Below are positions 7,412 through 16,440 of a DNA stretch of 42,645 nt, one piece after another. The stretch lies in assembly GCA_021796115.1 (NCBI GenBank), contig JAJYOP010000014.1, positions 1 to 42,645 of the forward strand, read 5' to 3'. The notes under the pieces were generated by a model that searched no databases, was not told where the DNA came from, and saw only the letters and a list, made by a program, of their open reading frames with translations. The translations under genes and the position numbers were made by a program. How positions within the stretch are numbered: position 1 is the stretch's first letter; the number at the start of each line of letters is the position of its first letter. This DNA comes from a bacterium. GTDB taxonomy: Bacteria > Omnitrophota > Gorgyraeia > Duberdicusellales > 4484-171.

Positions 7412-7469
7412 CAAAGGCGCAAAATTTTACGTTTTAGCGGTTACGTTTTTGCAGAATTTTGCGGCTTTG
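7412..7469. repeat. Intergenic hairpin repeat, GCGCAAA flavour
   Basis: CAAAGGCGCAAAATT (7412-7426) is answered by AATTTTGCGGCTTTG (7455-7469), a 15-bp stem with one mismatch; the 28-base loop repeats acgtttt words. The ORF at 7310-7504 that runs through it is not a gene. Confidence 0.7.
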
Positions 7470-7484
7470 CGGTGTCAATAAACT

Positions 7485-8537
7485 ATGCCGAACGTTTTCT
7501 TTAAAAAAATCGATTACGAAACGCTCCTGAAAAATCCCGAAGAAGTTTTAAAAGGCCTTGAAGCATCGGGTATCGCCGATGACTTTAAGAAAGATCAATT
7601 TACCGGCCTAAAGATTCATTTTGGCGAGAAAGGAAACAAATCCTATATCAACCCCAATTTTCTTCTGCCGCTTGCAAAATTTTTAAAGAAACGCCAGACC
7701 CGGCCTTTTCTTTTTGAAACCAATACTCTTTACCATGGCCAGAGAATGAATACGATAAGCCATATAAATTTAGCTTATAACCATGGTTTTGGAAAACTCG
7801 ATTTACCGATTATTATCGGCGATGGCATAAAAGGCGATGATTATTTAGAGGTAAAGATCGGCAAAAAACATTTTTCAAGTTGTTACCTCGCGTATTCGCT
7901 TAAAGATATTAACTATCTTTTGGTGCTTTCGCATTTAACCGGCCATATGTTAACTGGCTTTGGCGCAGCGGTAAAGAATCTTGGCATGGGTTGTGCGGCA
8001 AGAAGAGGGAAGCTTGCCCAGCATTGTCAGGTTACGCCTTTTATTAATGATAAAAGGTGTGTTGCTTGCGGATTATGTAAAGCTATTTGCCCGGCCATGG
8101 CCATAGAAAAAGGGGAAGCGGCTTGTTTTATCGTTAAAGATAAATGCATCGGTTGTGCCCAGTGTATAAGCGTTTGCCCCACCGGGGCACTGGATGTAGT
8201 TTGGTCGCAAGATTGTAATCTTTTAGGAGAAAAAATGGCCGAATACGCCTATGCCCTAACAAAGAAAGTTAAATGCAGTTATGTAAATTTTTGTCTCTAC
8301 ATTACCAGAGAATGCGATTGTTTGAATAAAGAAGAAAAGGGTTTTATAAAAGATATCGGTATGCTTTTCAGCCGTGATCCAGTGGCAATTGATAAGGCAA
8401 GTCTGGATCTTGTCCTTCGCCAGGAAAATAAAGATATGTTTCTTGAAGCCCATCCAAAAATAGAGTATCTGCACCATCTTCAATATGCCAGTGATATAGG
8501 CTTAGGCAGTTTAGACTACAAGCTTATTGAAATTTAA
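7485..8537 (+). CDS. DUF362 protein with two [4Fe-4S] ferredoxin motifs
   Basis: A 350-residue protein. The first 185 or so residues match the DUF362 family, including FLFETNTLYHGQR, LVLSHLTGHMLTGFGAAVKNLGMGCAARRGK and the C-terminal ARDP-like FSRDPVAIDKASLDLV. Between them lie two ferredoxin clusters, CVACGLCKAICP (about 192) and CIGCAQCISVCP (about 220). The family is associated with iron-sulfur electron transfer but has no settled reaction. No signal peptide and no ribosome site are visible. The start is the first ATG after the hairpin repeat. Confidence 0.85.
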   Translation: MPNVFFKKIDYETLLKNPEEVLKGLEASGIADDFKKDQFTGLKIHFGEKGNKSYINPNFLLPLAKFLKKRQTRPFLFETNTLYHGQRMNTISHINLAYNHGFGKLDLPIIIGDGIKGDDYLEVKIGKKHFSSCYLAYSLKDINYLLVLSHLTGHMLTGFGAAVKNLGMGCAARRGKLAQHCQVTPFINDKRCVACGLCKAICPAMAIEKGEAACFIVKDKCIGCAQCISVCPTGALDVVWSQDCNLLGEKMAEYAYALTKKVKCSYVNFCLYITRECDCLNKEEKGFIKDIGMLFSRDPVAIDKASLDLVLRQENKDMFLEAHPKIEYLHHLQYASDIGLGSLDYKLIEI

Positions 8538-8560
8538 ATTGAAAATATTAAAATATTTTC

Positions 8561-8646
8561 AACGCAGATTTTCGCAAATCCAACGCAGATTCTCGCAGAT
8601 AAATTAATCTGCGACTATCTGCGTTACATCTGCGACTATCTGCGTT
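8561..8646. repeat. Long near-perfect hairpin repeat, CGCAGAT flavour
   Basis: Two 40-base arms (8561-8600 and 8607-8646) flank a 6-base loop. Each arm contains alternating aacgcagat and tcgcagat words; the arms differ at roughly eight positions once one is reversed and complemented. It fills the gap before addA. No gene is present. Confidence 0.85.
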
Positions 8647-8683
8647 AGAATATCTTCCAATATATATAACTTTAGTACTTGTA

Positions 8684-11600
8684 ATGAATAATAAAATACA
8701 ACTACCCGAAGTTATTGTAGTTGAGGCTTCTGCCGGAAGCGGAAAAACTTTTGCTTTGGCGAAAAGGTATCTCGAACTTGTCTTAAACCCTAACTTTAAA
8801 ACCACCATATTTCCTTTACGTAATATTCTCGCCATTACTTTTACCAACAAAGCAACTATCGAGATGAAAGAAAGGATTTTAGAATTTTTAAAAAGGATTG
8901 CCCTTGATGAATTCAAAAATAAAGAACAGGAAAGCGAAATCTTGGGATCGCTCGGCGTCGATAGAAAAAAGATAAGCGAGTTTGCCGCAAGAACAATGGA
9001 GGCGATTATCGGTAATTATACATTTTTTCAGGTAAAGACCATCGATAGCTTCATTAACGCTATTCTCATGGGCTCGGCATTAAATATCGACAGATCAGCA
9101 CATTTTACGATTAAACATGATTTTGGCAATTATCTTGCCTATTGCCTTGATAACGTTATTGATCTTGCCGCAGAAGACAGCAATTTACTCTTACTTTTCG
9201 AAGATTTTCTTACACACTATTTATTTGTCGAAAACAAAAGCTCGTGGTTTCCCAAAAAAGATATCCTGGAATCCATCCAGGCCTTATTTAAACTGAATAA
9301 TACCTACGGCATACCGTTTTATGTTTATCCGGTATCAGACGAAAGCGTCTTTAAGAAAAAAAGAAAAATATTTAATGACCTCTGCCGCCTTTCGCTAAAT
9401 CTGCCGGAAGAGCTAAATGGCACAGTAAAAAAATCCATACTTAGATTTGCCGCCGGAGAGGAAATTTTCGAACTAAAAAATATCCCGGATAAATTTAAAT
9501 CTCTTGATATTCCAATGAATAAAAACAGAACTGCCACGCCGGCCTTCGAAAAGCTTTGGAAAAATATCCATAAAGAAATATGCGAGTTGGTCGAGCTTGA
9601 CGCAAATGTGATTTATAAGCCGTATATCGAACTTTTCGAAAAAATCTTCGAATGTTTTAATAAAATATGTAAGCACGATGATGTTTTATTTTTGGGCGAA
9701 TTAAATTCCAAAGCAAGATTATTGTTCAGCAAAGAGGGTATAACCATCGCCGAGATTTATTACCGTATGGCGACGCGTTTTAACCATTATTTGATCGATG
9801 AGTTCCAGGATACAAGCCGCCTGCAATGGAAGAACCTTGAGGAGATGGTCAGTGAGGCGTTGTCAACCGGCGGCTCACTTTTTTATGTCGGAGATAAGAA
9901 ACAGGCGATATACCGTTTTCGAGGAGGAGACGCCAGGCTTTTTGATGAGGTCAAAGATGAATTTTCCGGGTATGCCATGACAAAAAATTTAACCAAAAAC
10001 TGGCGCAGCCAAAAAGCCATTGTTGAATTTAACAATAAAATATTCTCTAAAGAAAATATCACAAAGGCAATCGCTTCGATGGATATCGAGGATAATATCA
10101 GCAGCAAGGAGAATTTATTAAAGCATATTCTCGGCGCCTTCAACGATTCCCATGAGGAATCAAGCCCGGATAAACCGTACGGCTATGTGTGCGTTGAGCG
10201 GGTTGAGGAAAGTAAAAAAGAAGAAAGAAATCTGATTATGAAAAAAAAGTTGATTCCGCTTATTGACACATTAAAGACAAGAGGTTTTTCTTATAAAGAC
10301 ATGGCGATTCTTTGCCGCGATAACGAGGAAGTTGAGCTGGTAACTGCCTGGTGCTTGGAAAAAGGCATTTCGGTTGAGTCGGAAAAGACTTTAAGCATAG
10401 AGGAGAACTCTTTAATACAAGAGCTAATTTGTTTTTTAAGATTCCTCTATTCGCCTATCGATGATTTAAGTTTTGCCGTTTTTATTTTAGGTGATATTTT
10501 TACAAAAGCTTCCGGAATTTCACACCAGGAGATAACCGATTTTATCTTTCGCCTGCGCCGGGAAAAAACAAGTGCAAATGAGCTAAGCCTGTATCGGAAT
10601 TTACGCAAATACTATCCGCAAATCTGGAATACATATATCGATGAATTTTTTAAGAGCGTAGGCTTTGTTTCTCCTTATGAACTTGTTGTCAGCATCTACG
10701 AACGTTTTAGCTTGATGGATAATTTTACCGACAATCAGGCATTTTTTATGAAATTTCTCGAACTCATTAAGCAAGAGGAGCAAGAGTATGCTGGATTAGG
10801 GGATTTTCTTTCCTATTTAGATACCGCACAAAAGGAAGAACTCTATGTCAGCGTCGATGAGACTGATTCGATAAATGTTTTGACGATTCATAAAGCAAAA
10901 GGCCTTGAATTCGGAGTGGTAGTTTTACCGTTCTTGCGCATCGATGTTAACGCCGAAACCGGAGAGATGCCCGGTTCCTACATTACTTCCGAAGAAAGTG
11001 CCTGCGGGCTAGTGCGAATTACCAAAGAACATCGAAAATATTCCAAACGGCTTAAAGAAATCTATGAAAAAGCTTACATAGAAGCCTGCCTTAACGAATT
11101 TAATAATTTATATGTTGCGCTGACCCGGGCGAAATTTGAGATGTATATCTATTTGCCGAAAAAAAGCGCTAATTCTGCCAATAAAGCGCGTAATCTAATT
11201 CCGGATGAGATAAGAGAATTCGGCTCCCGGCATGATTATGAGATAAAAAATAAGGCTCTAAGCCCGTCAGTTGTGCTTACGCCTTCACGCTATACCAATT
11301 ACCTTTCGCTTATCGAAGATGAATTCGAAGACCCTGTTTCCCTAAAGAACCGCGAAAAAATTTTGCAGGGAAACATTACACACTATATTCTTTCCTTTAT
11401 TGACGGCAGTTTTGATAAAAATAAAAAAGATATTTTGAGAAATGCTGTCGCTTGCGCAAAAATTAAATACCCTTTTTTTGATAATTTCGATGAAGTAGAA
11501 GGAAGAATAGTCAAACTCCTTAACGACAAAGAGTTTGAGCCTTTCTTTTCTTTAGGCCGGGATAAACTTTACCTTGAAAAAGAAGTGGTAAACCAAAAGG

Positions 11601-11806
11601 GGGATATGAAACGTATCGACCGTTTAATCGTCAAAGAAAAAGAGGCATGGATTATCGATTATAAGAGTTCACATGAAGGCAACGAAAAATATAAAATGCA
11701 GATAAAAGAATATATGGAACTTATCGGCAATATATATGCGCAGAAAAAAATAAGAGCATTTTTATTATATCTTAATGAGATGAAATTCGAAGAAGTGCAT
11801 GGATAA
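8684..11806 (+). CDS. addA: AddA/RecB-like UvrD-family helicase-nuclease
   Basis: A 1040-residue superfamily 1 helicase with a C-terminal RecB-type nuclease, expected to process double-strand breaks together with the next gene product. Motifs in order: Walker A EASAGSGKTF (about 14), AITFTNKATIEMKER (about 50), DEFQDTSRLQW (about 371), VGDKKQAIYRFRGGD (about 402), LTKNWRS, VLTIHKAKGLEFGVVV (about 732), NLYVALTRAK (about 807), then KRIDRLIV, AWIIDYKSS and QIKEY of the PD-(D/E)XK nuclease. It lies between a hairpin repeat and addB, which it overlaps by eight bases. Lengths and layout match AddA better than RecB; the Bacteroidota-like subtype is possible. Confidence 0.92.
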   Translation: MNNKIQLPEVIVVEASAGSGKTFALAKRYLELVLNPNFKTTIFPLRNILAITFTNKATIEMKERILEFLKRIALDEFKNKEQESEILGSLGVDRKKISEFAARTMEAIIGNYTFFQVKTIDSFINAILMGSALNIDRSAHFTIKHDFGNYLAYCLDNVIDLAAEDSNLLLLFEDFLTHYLFVENKSSWFPKKDILESIQALFKLNNTYGIPFYVYPVSDESVFKKKRKIFNDLCRLSLNLPEELNGTVKKSILRFAAGEEIFELKNIPDKFKSLDIPMNKNRTATPAFEKLWKNIHKEICELVELDANVIYKPYIELFEKIFECFNKICKHDDVLFLGELNSKARLLFSKEGITIAEIYYRMATRFNHYLIDEFQDTSRLQWKNLEEMVSEALSTGGSLFYVGDKKQAIYRFRGGDARLFDEVKDEFSGYAMTKNLTKNWRSQKAIVEFNNKIFSKENITKAIASMDIEDNISSKENLLKHILGAFNDSHEESSPDKPYGYVCVERVEESKKEERNLIMKKKLIPLIDTLKTRGFSYKDMAILCRDNEEVELVTAWCLEKGISVESEKTLSIEENSLIQELICFLRFLYSPIDDLSFAVFILGDIFTKASGISHQEITDFIFRLRREKTSANELSLYRNLRKYYPQIWNTYIDEFFKSVGFVSPYELVVSIYERFSLMDNFTDNQAFFMKFLELIKQEEQEYAGLGDFLSYLDTAQKEELYVSVDETDSINVLTIHKAKGLEFGVVVLPFLRIDVNAETGEMPGSYITSEESACGLVRITKEHRKYSKRLKEIYEKAYIEACLNEFNNLYVALTRAKFEMYIYLPKKSANSANKARNLIPDEIREFGSRHDYEIKNKALSPSVVLTPSRYTNYLSLIEDEFEDPVSLKNREKILQGNITHYILSFIDGSFDKNKKDILRNAVACAKIKYPFFDNFDEVEGRIVKLLNDKEFEPFFSLGRDKLYLEKEVVNQKGDMKRIDRLIVKEKEAWIIDYKSSHEGNEKYKMQIKEYMELIGNIYAQKKIRAFLLYLNEMKFEEVHG

Positions 11807-14639
11807 GGTAATTACTTATAATTTGGGCGAAGATTTTGTCGCGAACGTCAGCGATTTTATCCTGGCTAATTTCAAAAATAAGGATAATGATTTAAGCCAT
11901 ATCGCTTGTGTTTTTGGCGGAAAGCGCCCCAGTTTATTCTTGCGCCGTAATCTTGCCGCAAAAATAAAAGCCCCGTTTTACCCGCCTCAAGTATTCTCTA
12001 TCGACGAATTTACGGAGTATATCGTAAAAGGCAATGCTCAAATCTCGAAAATGAGCGAGCTCGATGCTTGCCATCTTATTTACAATCTTGCGAAACTTAA
12101 GTTCCCGCGCATTCTCAAAGGAAGGGATTCTTTTGTCCAGTTTTTGCCTTGGGCAGAAGAATTTATTTCGTTCATCGAGCAGCTTGATTTAGAAAAAATA
12201 GATAATAAATCTTTAGAATTGATTCAAAAAAGCGCTAGTATCGGTTTCGATGTTCCGCAAAGTATCAATATTTTATTAAAGAATATCATAAATTTGCGAA
12301 ATGGTTATCACAAAGCTTTAAAGGAGAAAAAGAAGTTTTCTCGAGGTCTTTTATATCTTACCGCTTCGGAACTAATTGGCAAAAAAGCTTTTCCAGAATT
12401 TGAGGCGATAATATTCTGTAATTTCTTTTATCTCCATGCCAGCGAACTCGCCGTTATCAAATCAATTCTTGCCAGCGGAAAAGGCATGTGCATTTTTCAA
12501 GGAGACGAAAATGACTGGTCGGTATTGAAAAGTAATGCCAAGAATCTAGGTGTTTCCTTAAAAGCAGCAAAGAAGGAATATAAAGAACCGGAAATCAATT
12601 TTCGGACCGGTTTTGATTTGCATTCTCAGGTTTGTTTCGTCCGGGAAACATTGAAAGAAATCGAAGACAAAGAAAATACTGTTATTGTCATGCCGCAGCC
12701 GGAAACAGTTGTACCTTTACTTTCAGAGGTTTCTTACTTTGCCAAAAATATCAATGTTTCAATGGGCTATCCCTTAAAAAGAAGTTCAGTTTTTGCGCTC
12801 TTTGAAGCAATTTTTAAGTCCGAAGAAACAAAGAAACCTGCTCGCCGGCAGGCAGGGAAAGACACTTATTATGCCAGGGATTATCTGGATGTATTGCGCC
12901 ACCCGTTGGTGAAAAATATCAAATTTTTCGAAGATTCTTCCGTGACACGCGTTCTTGTGCATAAAGTTGAGGAGGTATTGACCGGAAAAATCGAAACCGA
13001 TATCAGCGGAAGCTTATTTATTGCTTTAGATGCAATCGAAAATCTCGACGATATCTATCGTTCGGCTCACGAAACTTTAGAAAACATGGATATTACCGTA
13101 AGCATCGATGAATTAAGAGGCATCATAAAAAATCTGCATCGATTATTTTTCAATTCCTGGGACAACGTCAATAATTTCAGCGATTTTTCTTTAGCGCTTT
13201 CGAATATCACCGATACGCTTTTAGCTAAAAGCATGATCAGCGCTTTTTCCTTCAATCTTAAAATTATCGAAAGAATTTTTTCTATCAAAGAAGAATTAAA
13301 AGCCCTTGCCTTTAGCCAGGAGCCTTTCAGGCTCGATGAGATGTGCGAGATATTTTTATACAAGCTTAAAAACGAACTGATTTCTTTTTCCGGTTCGCCC
13401 TTGAAAGGATTGCAGATTTTAGGTTTATTTGAAACCCGCTCGCTTCATTTTAAAAATGTCATCGTGATGGACGCTAATGAAGGGGTGCTGCCTAAATTAA
13501 AAATCTATGAACCGCTTATTCCGCGTGAAGTCATGCTTAACCTTGGCCTGAACCGTCTTGAAAAAGAAGAAGAAATCCAGCGTTATCAATTTATGAGCCT
13601 GATAAAAGCAGCGGAAAAAGTTTATATTATCTACGAAGAGAGCCAGGAGAAAGAAAAAAGCCGTTTTGTCGAAGAGCTTGTCTGGGATAAGCAAAAAAAG
13701 TTAAATAAACTCGAGGTAGCCGAGCCATGTAAGGGAGTTTTTAATCTAAAACTTAACCGCAAAGAGCGGATAATTACAAAAACTTCCGAGATGGTTGATT
13801 TTTTAAAAAAACAGAGGTATTCTGCAAGCCGCCTTAATACCTATCTTGAATGCCCGTTACAGTTTTACTATAGATACGTACTGGGAATTTCTCCGGCGGA
13901 GGATTTGCTTGATGAACCACAGGCGCAGGATATCGGTAATTTTATCCATGAATTGCTTGAAGAAACATTCAAAAAATTCATCAATAGAAAACCAGTTATC
14001 GACAAGGAATTCAAAGATTATTTCTGGCAGGTATTTAACCAAAGGTTTACTTCCGATATCGAAAAGCGCATGAAATCGGATTCTTTGCTTTTACGGGGTA
14101 TCATCAAGAATCGCCTGGGAAAATTTTTGGAAGAAGAAGCAAACAGCCCGGTGTGTAAAATTTTGTATCTTGAAGAAGAATTTAAAGGAAAACTTGAGCT
14201 TGCCGGAATATCTTTTGATTTTATTACCAAGGTTGACCGAATCGAAGAAGAGGAAAGCCACTGCTTAAACATTATCGATTATAAAACAGGGAAGATCGAC
14301 AAAACCCCCAAACCACTTAAGTATCTCAAAGAGATGGATTATAGTCGCGAAACGATTAGAGAGAATATAAAATCTTTTCAATTGCCTTTATACTATTACT
14401 TTGTTAAAGAACAATTTAGCGATAAGGAAATAAACGCCGAACTTTACAGCATTCGCACCCTGGAACGCAAAGCTTTTATCCAGGAAGAAGATTTTTCGCA
14501 TAAAGAACGGGTAATGGAAATCTGCCTTGAAGCAATACAGGCAATATTCAAGGAAATTCTCGATGTGAATGCGCCTTTCCTGGCGGATGATGATGAAAAT
14601 CGGTGCCAAAATTGTGAATTTATGCGGATGTGCCGCTAA
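11799..14639 (+). CDS. addB: AddB-like nuclease subunit with Fe-S motif
   Basis: A 946-residue partner of AddA. No Walker A is seen; the N-terminus (CVFGGKRPSLFLRRNLAA) resembles AddB-like proteins whose helicase has lost ATPase function. A helicase-like segment, NVIVMDANEGVLPK, is near 553. The nuclease domain has YLECPLQFYYRY (about 684), KVDRIEEE, IIDYKTGK (about 828) and the final CQNCEFMRMC; together with the Cys of LECPLQ these four cysteines fit the AddB [4Fe-4S] nuclease. Residues 347-353 (PARRQAG) are coded by a palindromic repeat. Start overlaps addA by eight bases. Confidence 0.88.
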   Translation: MDKVITYNLGEDFVANVSDFILANFKNKDNDLSHIACVFGGKRPSLFLRRNLAAKIKAPFYPPQVFSIDEFTEYIVKGNAQISKMSELDACHLIYNLAKLKFPRILKGRDSFVQFLPWAEEFISFIEQLDLEKIDNKSLELIQKSASIGFDVPQSINILLKNIINLRNGYHKALKEKKKFSRGLLYLTASELIGKKAFPEFEAIIFCNFFYLHASELAVIKSILASGKGMCIFQGDENDWSVLKSNAKNLGVSLKAAKKEYKEPEINFRTGFDLHSQVCFVRETLKEIEDKENTVIVMPQPETVVPLLSEVSYFAKNINVSMGYPLKRSSVFALFEAIFKSEETKKPARRQAGKDTYYARDYLDVLRHPLVKNIKFFEDSSVTRVLVHKVEEVLTGKIETDISGSLFIALDAIENLDDIYRSAHETLENMDITVSIDELRGIIKNLHRLFFNSWDNVNNFSDFSLALSNITDTLLAKSMISAFSFNLKIIERIFSIKEELKALAFSQEPFRLDEMCEIFLYKLKNELISFSGSPLKGLQILGLFETRSLHFKNVIVMDANEGVLPKLKIYEPLIPREVMLNLGLNRLEKEEEIQRYQFMSLIKAAEKVYIIYEESQEKEKSRFVEELVWDKQKKLNKLEVAEPCKGVFNLKLNRKERIITKTSEMVDFLKKQRYSASRLNTYLECPLQFYYRYVLGISPAEDLLDEPQAQDIGNFIHELLEETFKKFINRKPVIDKEFKDYFWQVFNQRFTSDIEKRMKSDSLLLRGIIKNRLGKFLEEEANSPVCKILYLEEEFKGKLELAGISFDFITKVDRIEEEESHCLNIIDYKTGKIDKTPKPLKYLKEMDYSRETIRENIKSFQLPLYYYFVKEQFSDKEINAELYSIRTLERKAFIQEEDFSHKERVMEICLEAIQAIFKEILDVNAPFLADDDENRCQNCEFMRMCR
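12837..12856. repeat. Palindromic element inserted in frame in addB
   Basis: cctgctcgccggcaggcagg is a near-perfect palindrome of the same type as 6208-6223 and 1069-1086. It reads through in frame as PARRQAG inside a hydrophilic loop, between ETKK and KDTYYARDYLDVLRHP. Seven codons (with the following g) account for the insertion, so it keeps the addB frame. Confidence 0.75.
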
Positions 14640-14766
14640 AAAACTATTCTTTCCAATTTACCATTTATAGTGTAAAATATACGTTATTTTAATCTACCCT
14701 TTCTTACTTAAATAACACTATCATAGATAAGAAAAAGCGGGGTAGCCATTAAAAACATTGAAAAAT
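14640..14766 (+). promoter_or_regulatory. Leader region of the DEAD-box helicase gene
   Basis: The AT-rich gap contains ctaccctttctta (about 14695) and an imperfect inverted match ending in cggggtag (about 14737-14745) that could form a stem-loop just before the start. No clear promoter pair was recognised. Cold-shock helicase genes often have structured leaders, but nothing here proves that. Confidence 0.3.
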
Positions 14767-16353
14767 ATGGAAAAATTAGCCGGATTCAAAAAACTTGGAC
14801 TTTCCGATAACTGTCTAGAAGCCCTCTTGAAGAAGGGTTTTGAAGAACCAACGCAGATACAGAAGATGATTATCCCGATTTTTCTTGCGAAGGATGTCGA
14901 TATCATCGGCCAGGCCCAGACCGGTACCGGAAAAACTGCGGCTTTTGGCCTTCCGCTGATAGAGAAACTAAAAGGCGGCTCGCGCACCCCGCAAGTTTTA
15001 ATCCTTACGCCGACAAGAGAACTGGCTCTTCAGGTTGCGCAGGAGATAAATTCCTTAAAAGGGAATAAAGATATTCAAATTGCGGCAGTCTATGGCGGCC
15101 AGTCTATTGAAGAGCAATTAAGGAGACTGCATCGCGGTGTTGACATTGTTGTCGGAACTCCGGGAAGGATTCTTGACCATCTCTCCCGTAGGAGTCTTCA
15201 TCTTCAGGATATCTCCCATATGATACTTGACGAAGCTGATGAAATGCTCGATATGGGCTTTATTGATGATGTTGAAGAGATATTAAAACACACAAACAAG
15301 AACAAAAGGATATTACTTTTTTCAGCAACCATACCTCAAAGGATAGTCAGCCTGGCTCAAAAATATATGCGCCAGTATGAAATTGTCAGGGTAACGCCCG
15401 AGCAGTTGACAACTTCTCTTACCGACCAGATATATTTTGAAGTTGCCTATTCGGATAAATTTGAAGCGCTTTGCCGCATTATCGATGTGGAGCATGAATT
15501 CTATGGTCTTGTTTTCTGCCGCACAAAAATCGACGTTGATGAAATCGCAAAAAAACTTATCGATAACGGTTATGCCGCCGAGGCTTTGCACGGCGATGTA
15601 TCGCAATATCAAAGGGAGCGCATTCTTGATAAATTTAAGAAAAAAAGAATCAATGTCCTGGTTGCAACCGACGTTGCCGCAAGAGGAATCGACATCGCCA
15701 ATCTTACGCATGTCATTAATTATTCGTTGCCGCAGGATCCGGAATCGTATGTGCATAGAATCGGTCGTACCGGTAGAGCCGGAAAAGAAGGAACCGCTAT
15801 AACTTTTATTACACCTGATGAATACCGGAAACTTGTCTTTATAAAAAAAATCGCCAAAACCAATATCAGAAGAGAAAAATTACCTGGCATTGCGGAGATT
15901 ATTCAGACAAAAAGAAAAAAGATAAAAGAAAGATTGAGCGCAATACTTGAATCCGACGCTTATACCGATTATTTAAGCCTTGCCGATGATATGCTCAAAG
16001 AGCGTGATGCGCAAAAGGTGCTTGCGGCCATACTTAAATATACCTTTGGCGATGAGCTTGATGAAAAAAGCTACAACGAAATAAAAGATGTTTCCGTAAA
16101 CACCAAAGGCAAAGCCCGCCTTTTTGTCGCGCTTGGCAGCATAGACCGTATTAATCCGCATAAGCTGGCTGAATTTATAAAAGAAAAAACCCATATTGAC
16201 AGCCGCAAGATCCAAGATATACGAATATTCGAAAATTTTTCTTTTATCACCGTTCCTTTTGAAGAAGCTGAAATAATCATTCAGACTTTTAAAAAGTTAA
16301 AGACCGGCAAAAGGCCGATCGTTGAAAGAGCAAGAGAGAGAACGCACAAATAA
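14767..16353 (+). CDS. deaD: DEAD-box RNA helicase, CsdA/DeaD type
   Basis: A 528-residue ATP-dependent RNA helicase. Motifs in order: Q motif GFEEPTQIQ, I AQTGTGKTAAF, Ia PTRELALQV, GTPGRILDH, II DEADEMLDMGF, III SAT, IV LVFCRTK, V DVAARGIDI and VI HRIGRTGRAG. After a linker, the C-terminus (about 445-515) has the RRM-like DbpA/CsdA RNA-binding domain (ARLFVALGSIDRI, IQDIRIFENFSFITVP), so it belongs to the ribosome-assembly or cold-adaptation type. I prefer ATG 14767 to the TTG at 14758; neither has a ribosome site. Confidence 0.93.
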   Translation: MEKLAGFKKLGLSDNCLEALLKKGFEEPTQIQKMIIPIFLAKDVDIIGQAQTGTGKTAAFGLPLIEKLKGGSRTPQVLILTPTRELALQVAQEINSLKGNKDIQIAAVYGGQSIEEQLRRLHRGVDIVVGTPGRILDHLSRRSLHLQDISHMILDEADEMLDMGFIDDVEEILKHTNKNKRILLFSATIPQRIVSLAQKYMRQYEIVRVTPEQLTTSLTDQIYFEVAYSDKFEALCRIIDVEHEFYGLVFCRTKIDVDEIAKKLIDNGYAAEALHGDVSQYQRERILDKFKKKRINVLVATDVAARGIDIANLTHVINYSLPQDPESYVHRIGRTGRAGKEGTAITFITPDEYRKLVFIKKIAKTNIRREKLPGIAEIIQTKRKKIKERLSAILESDAYTDYLSLADDMLKERDAQKVLAAILKYTFGDELDEKSYNEIKDVSVNTKGKARLFVALGSIDRINPHKLAEFIKEKTHIDSRKIQDIRIFENFSFITVPFEEAEIIIQTFKKLKTGKRPIVERARERTHK

Positions 16354-16354
16354 C

Positions 16355-16436
16355 TACGGATTAAAAACGGATTTCCACGAATGAAGATGATTTATTCGTG
16401 GTAATTCATTTCAAATTCGTAGCAATTCGTGTATAA
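16355..16436. repeat. Intergenic hairpin repeat, CACGAAT flavour
   Basis: ccacgaat (16375-16382) and attcgtgg (16394-16401) form a perfect 8-bp stem, extended by acggatt/aattcgta words on either side. The repeat runs up to the start of pyk, and the GTG used by the ORF track at 16429 lies inside its last word. Confidence 0.75.
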
Positions 16437-16440
16437 AAAC

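Noticed and set aside
7310-7504. 64-aa ORF overlapping the PilZ-like gene and the following repeat
   Set aside because: It is out of frame with a supported gene and crosses a hairpin repeat.
8561-8646. CRISPR array from the repeated CGCAGAT words
   Set aside because: Units are 7-20 bases, arranged as an inverted repeat without uniform spacers, and no cas genes are present.
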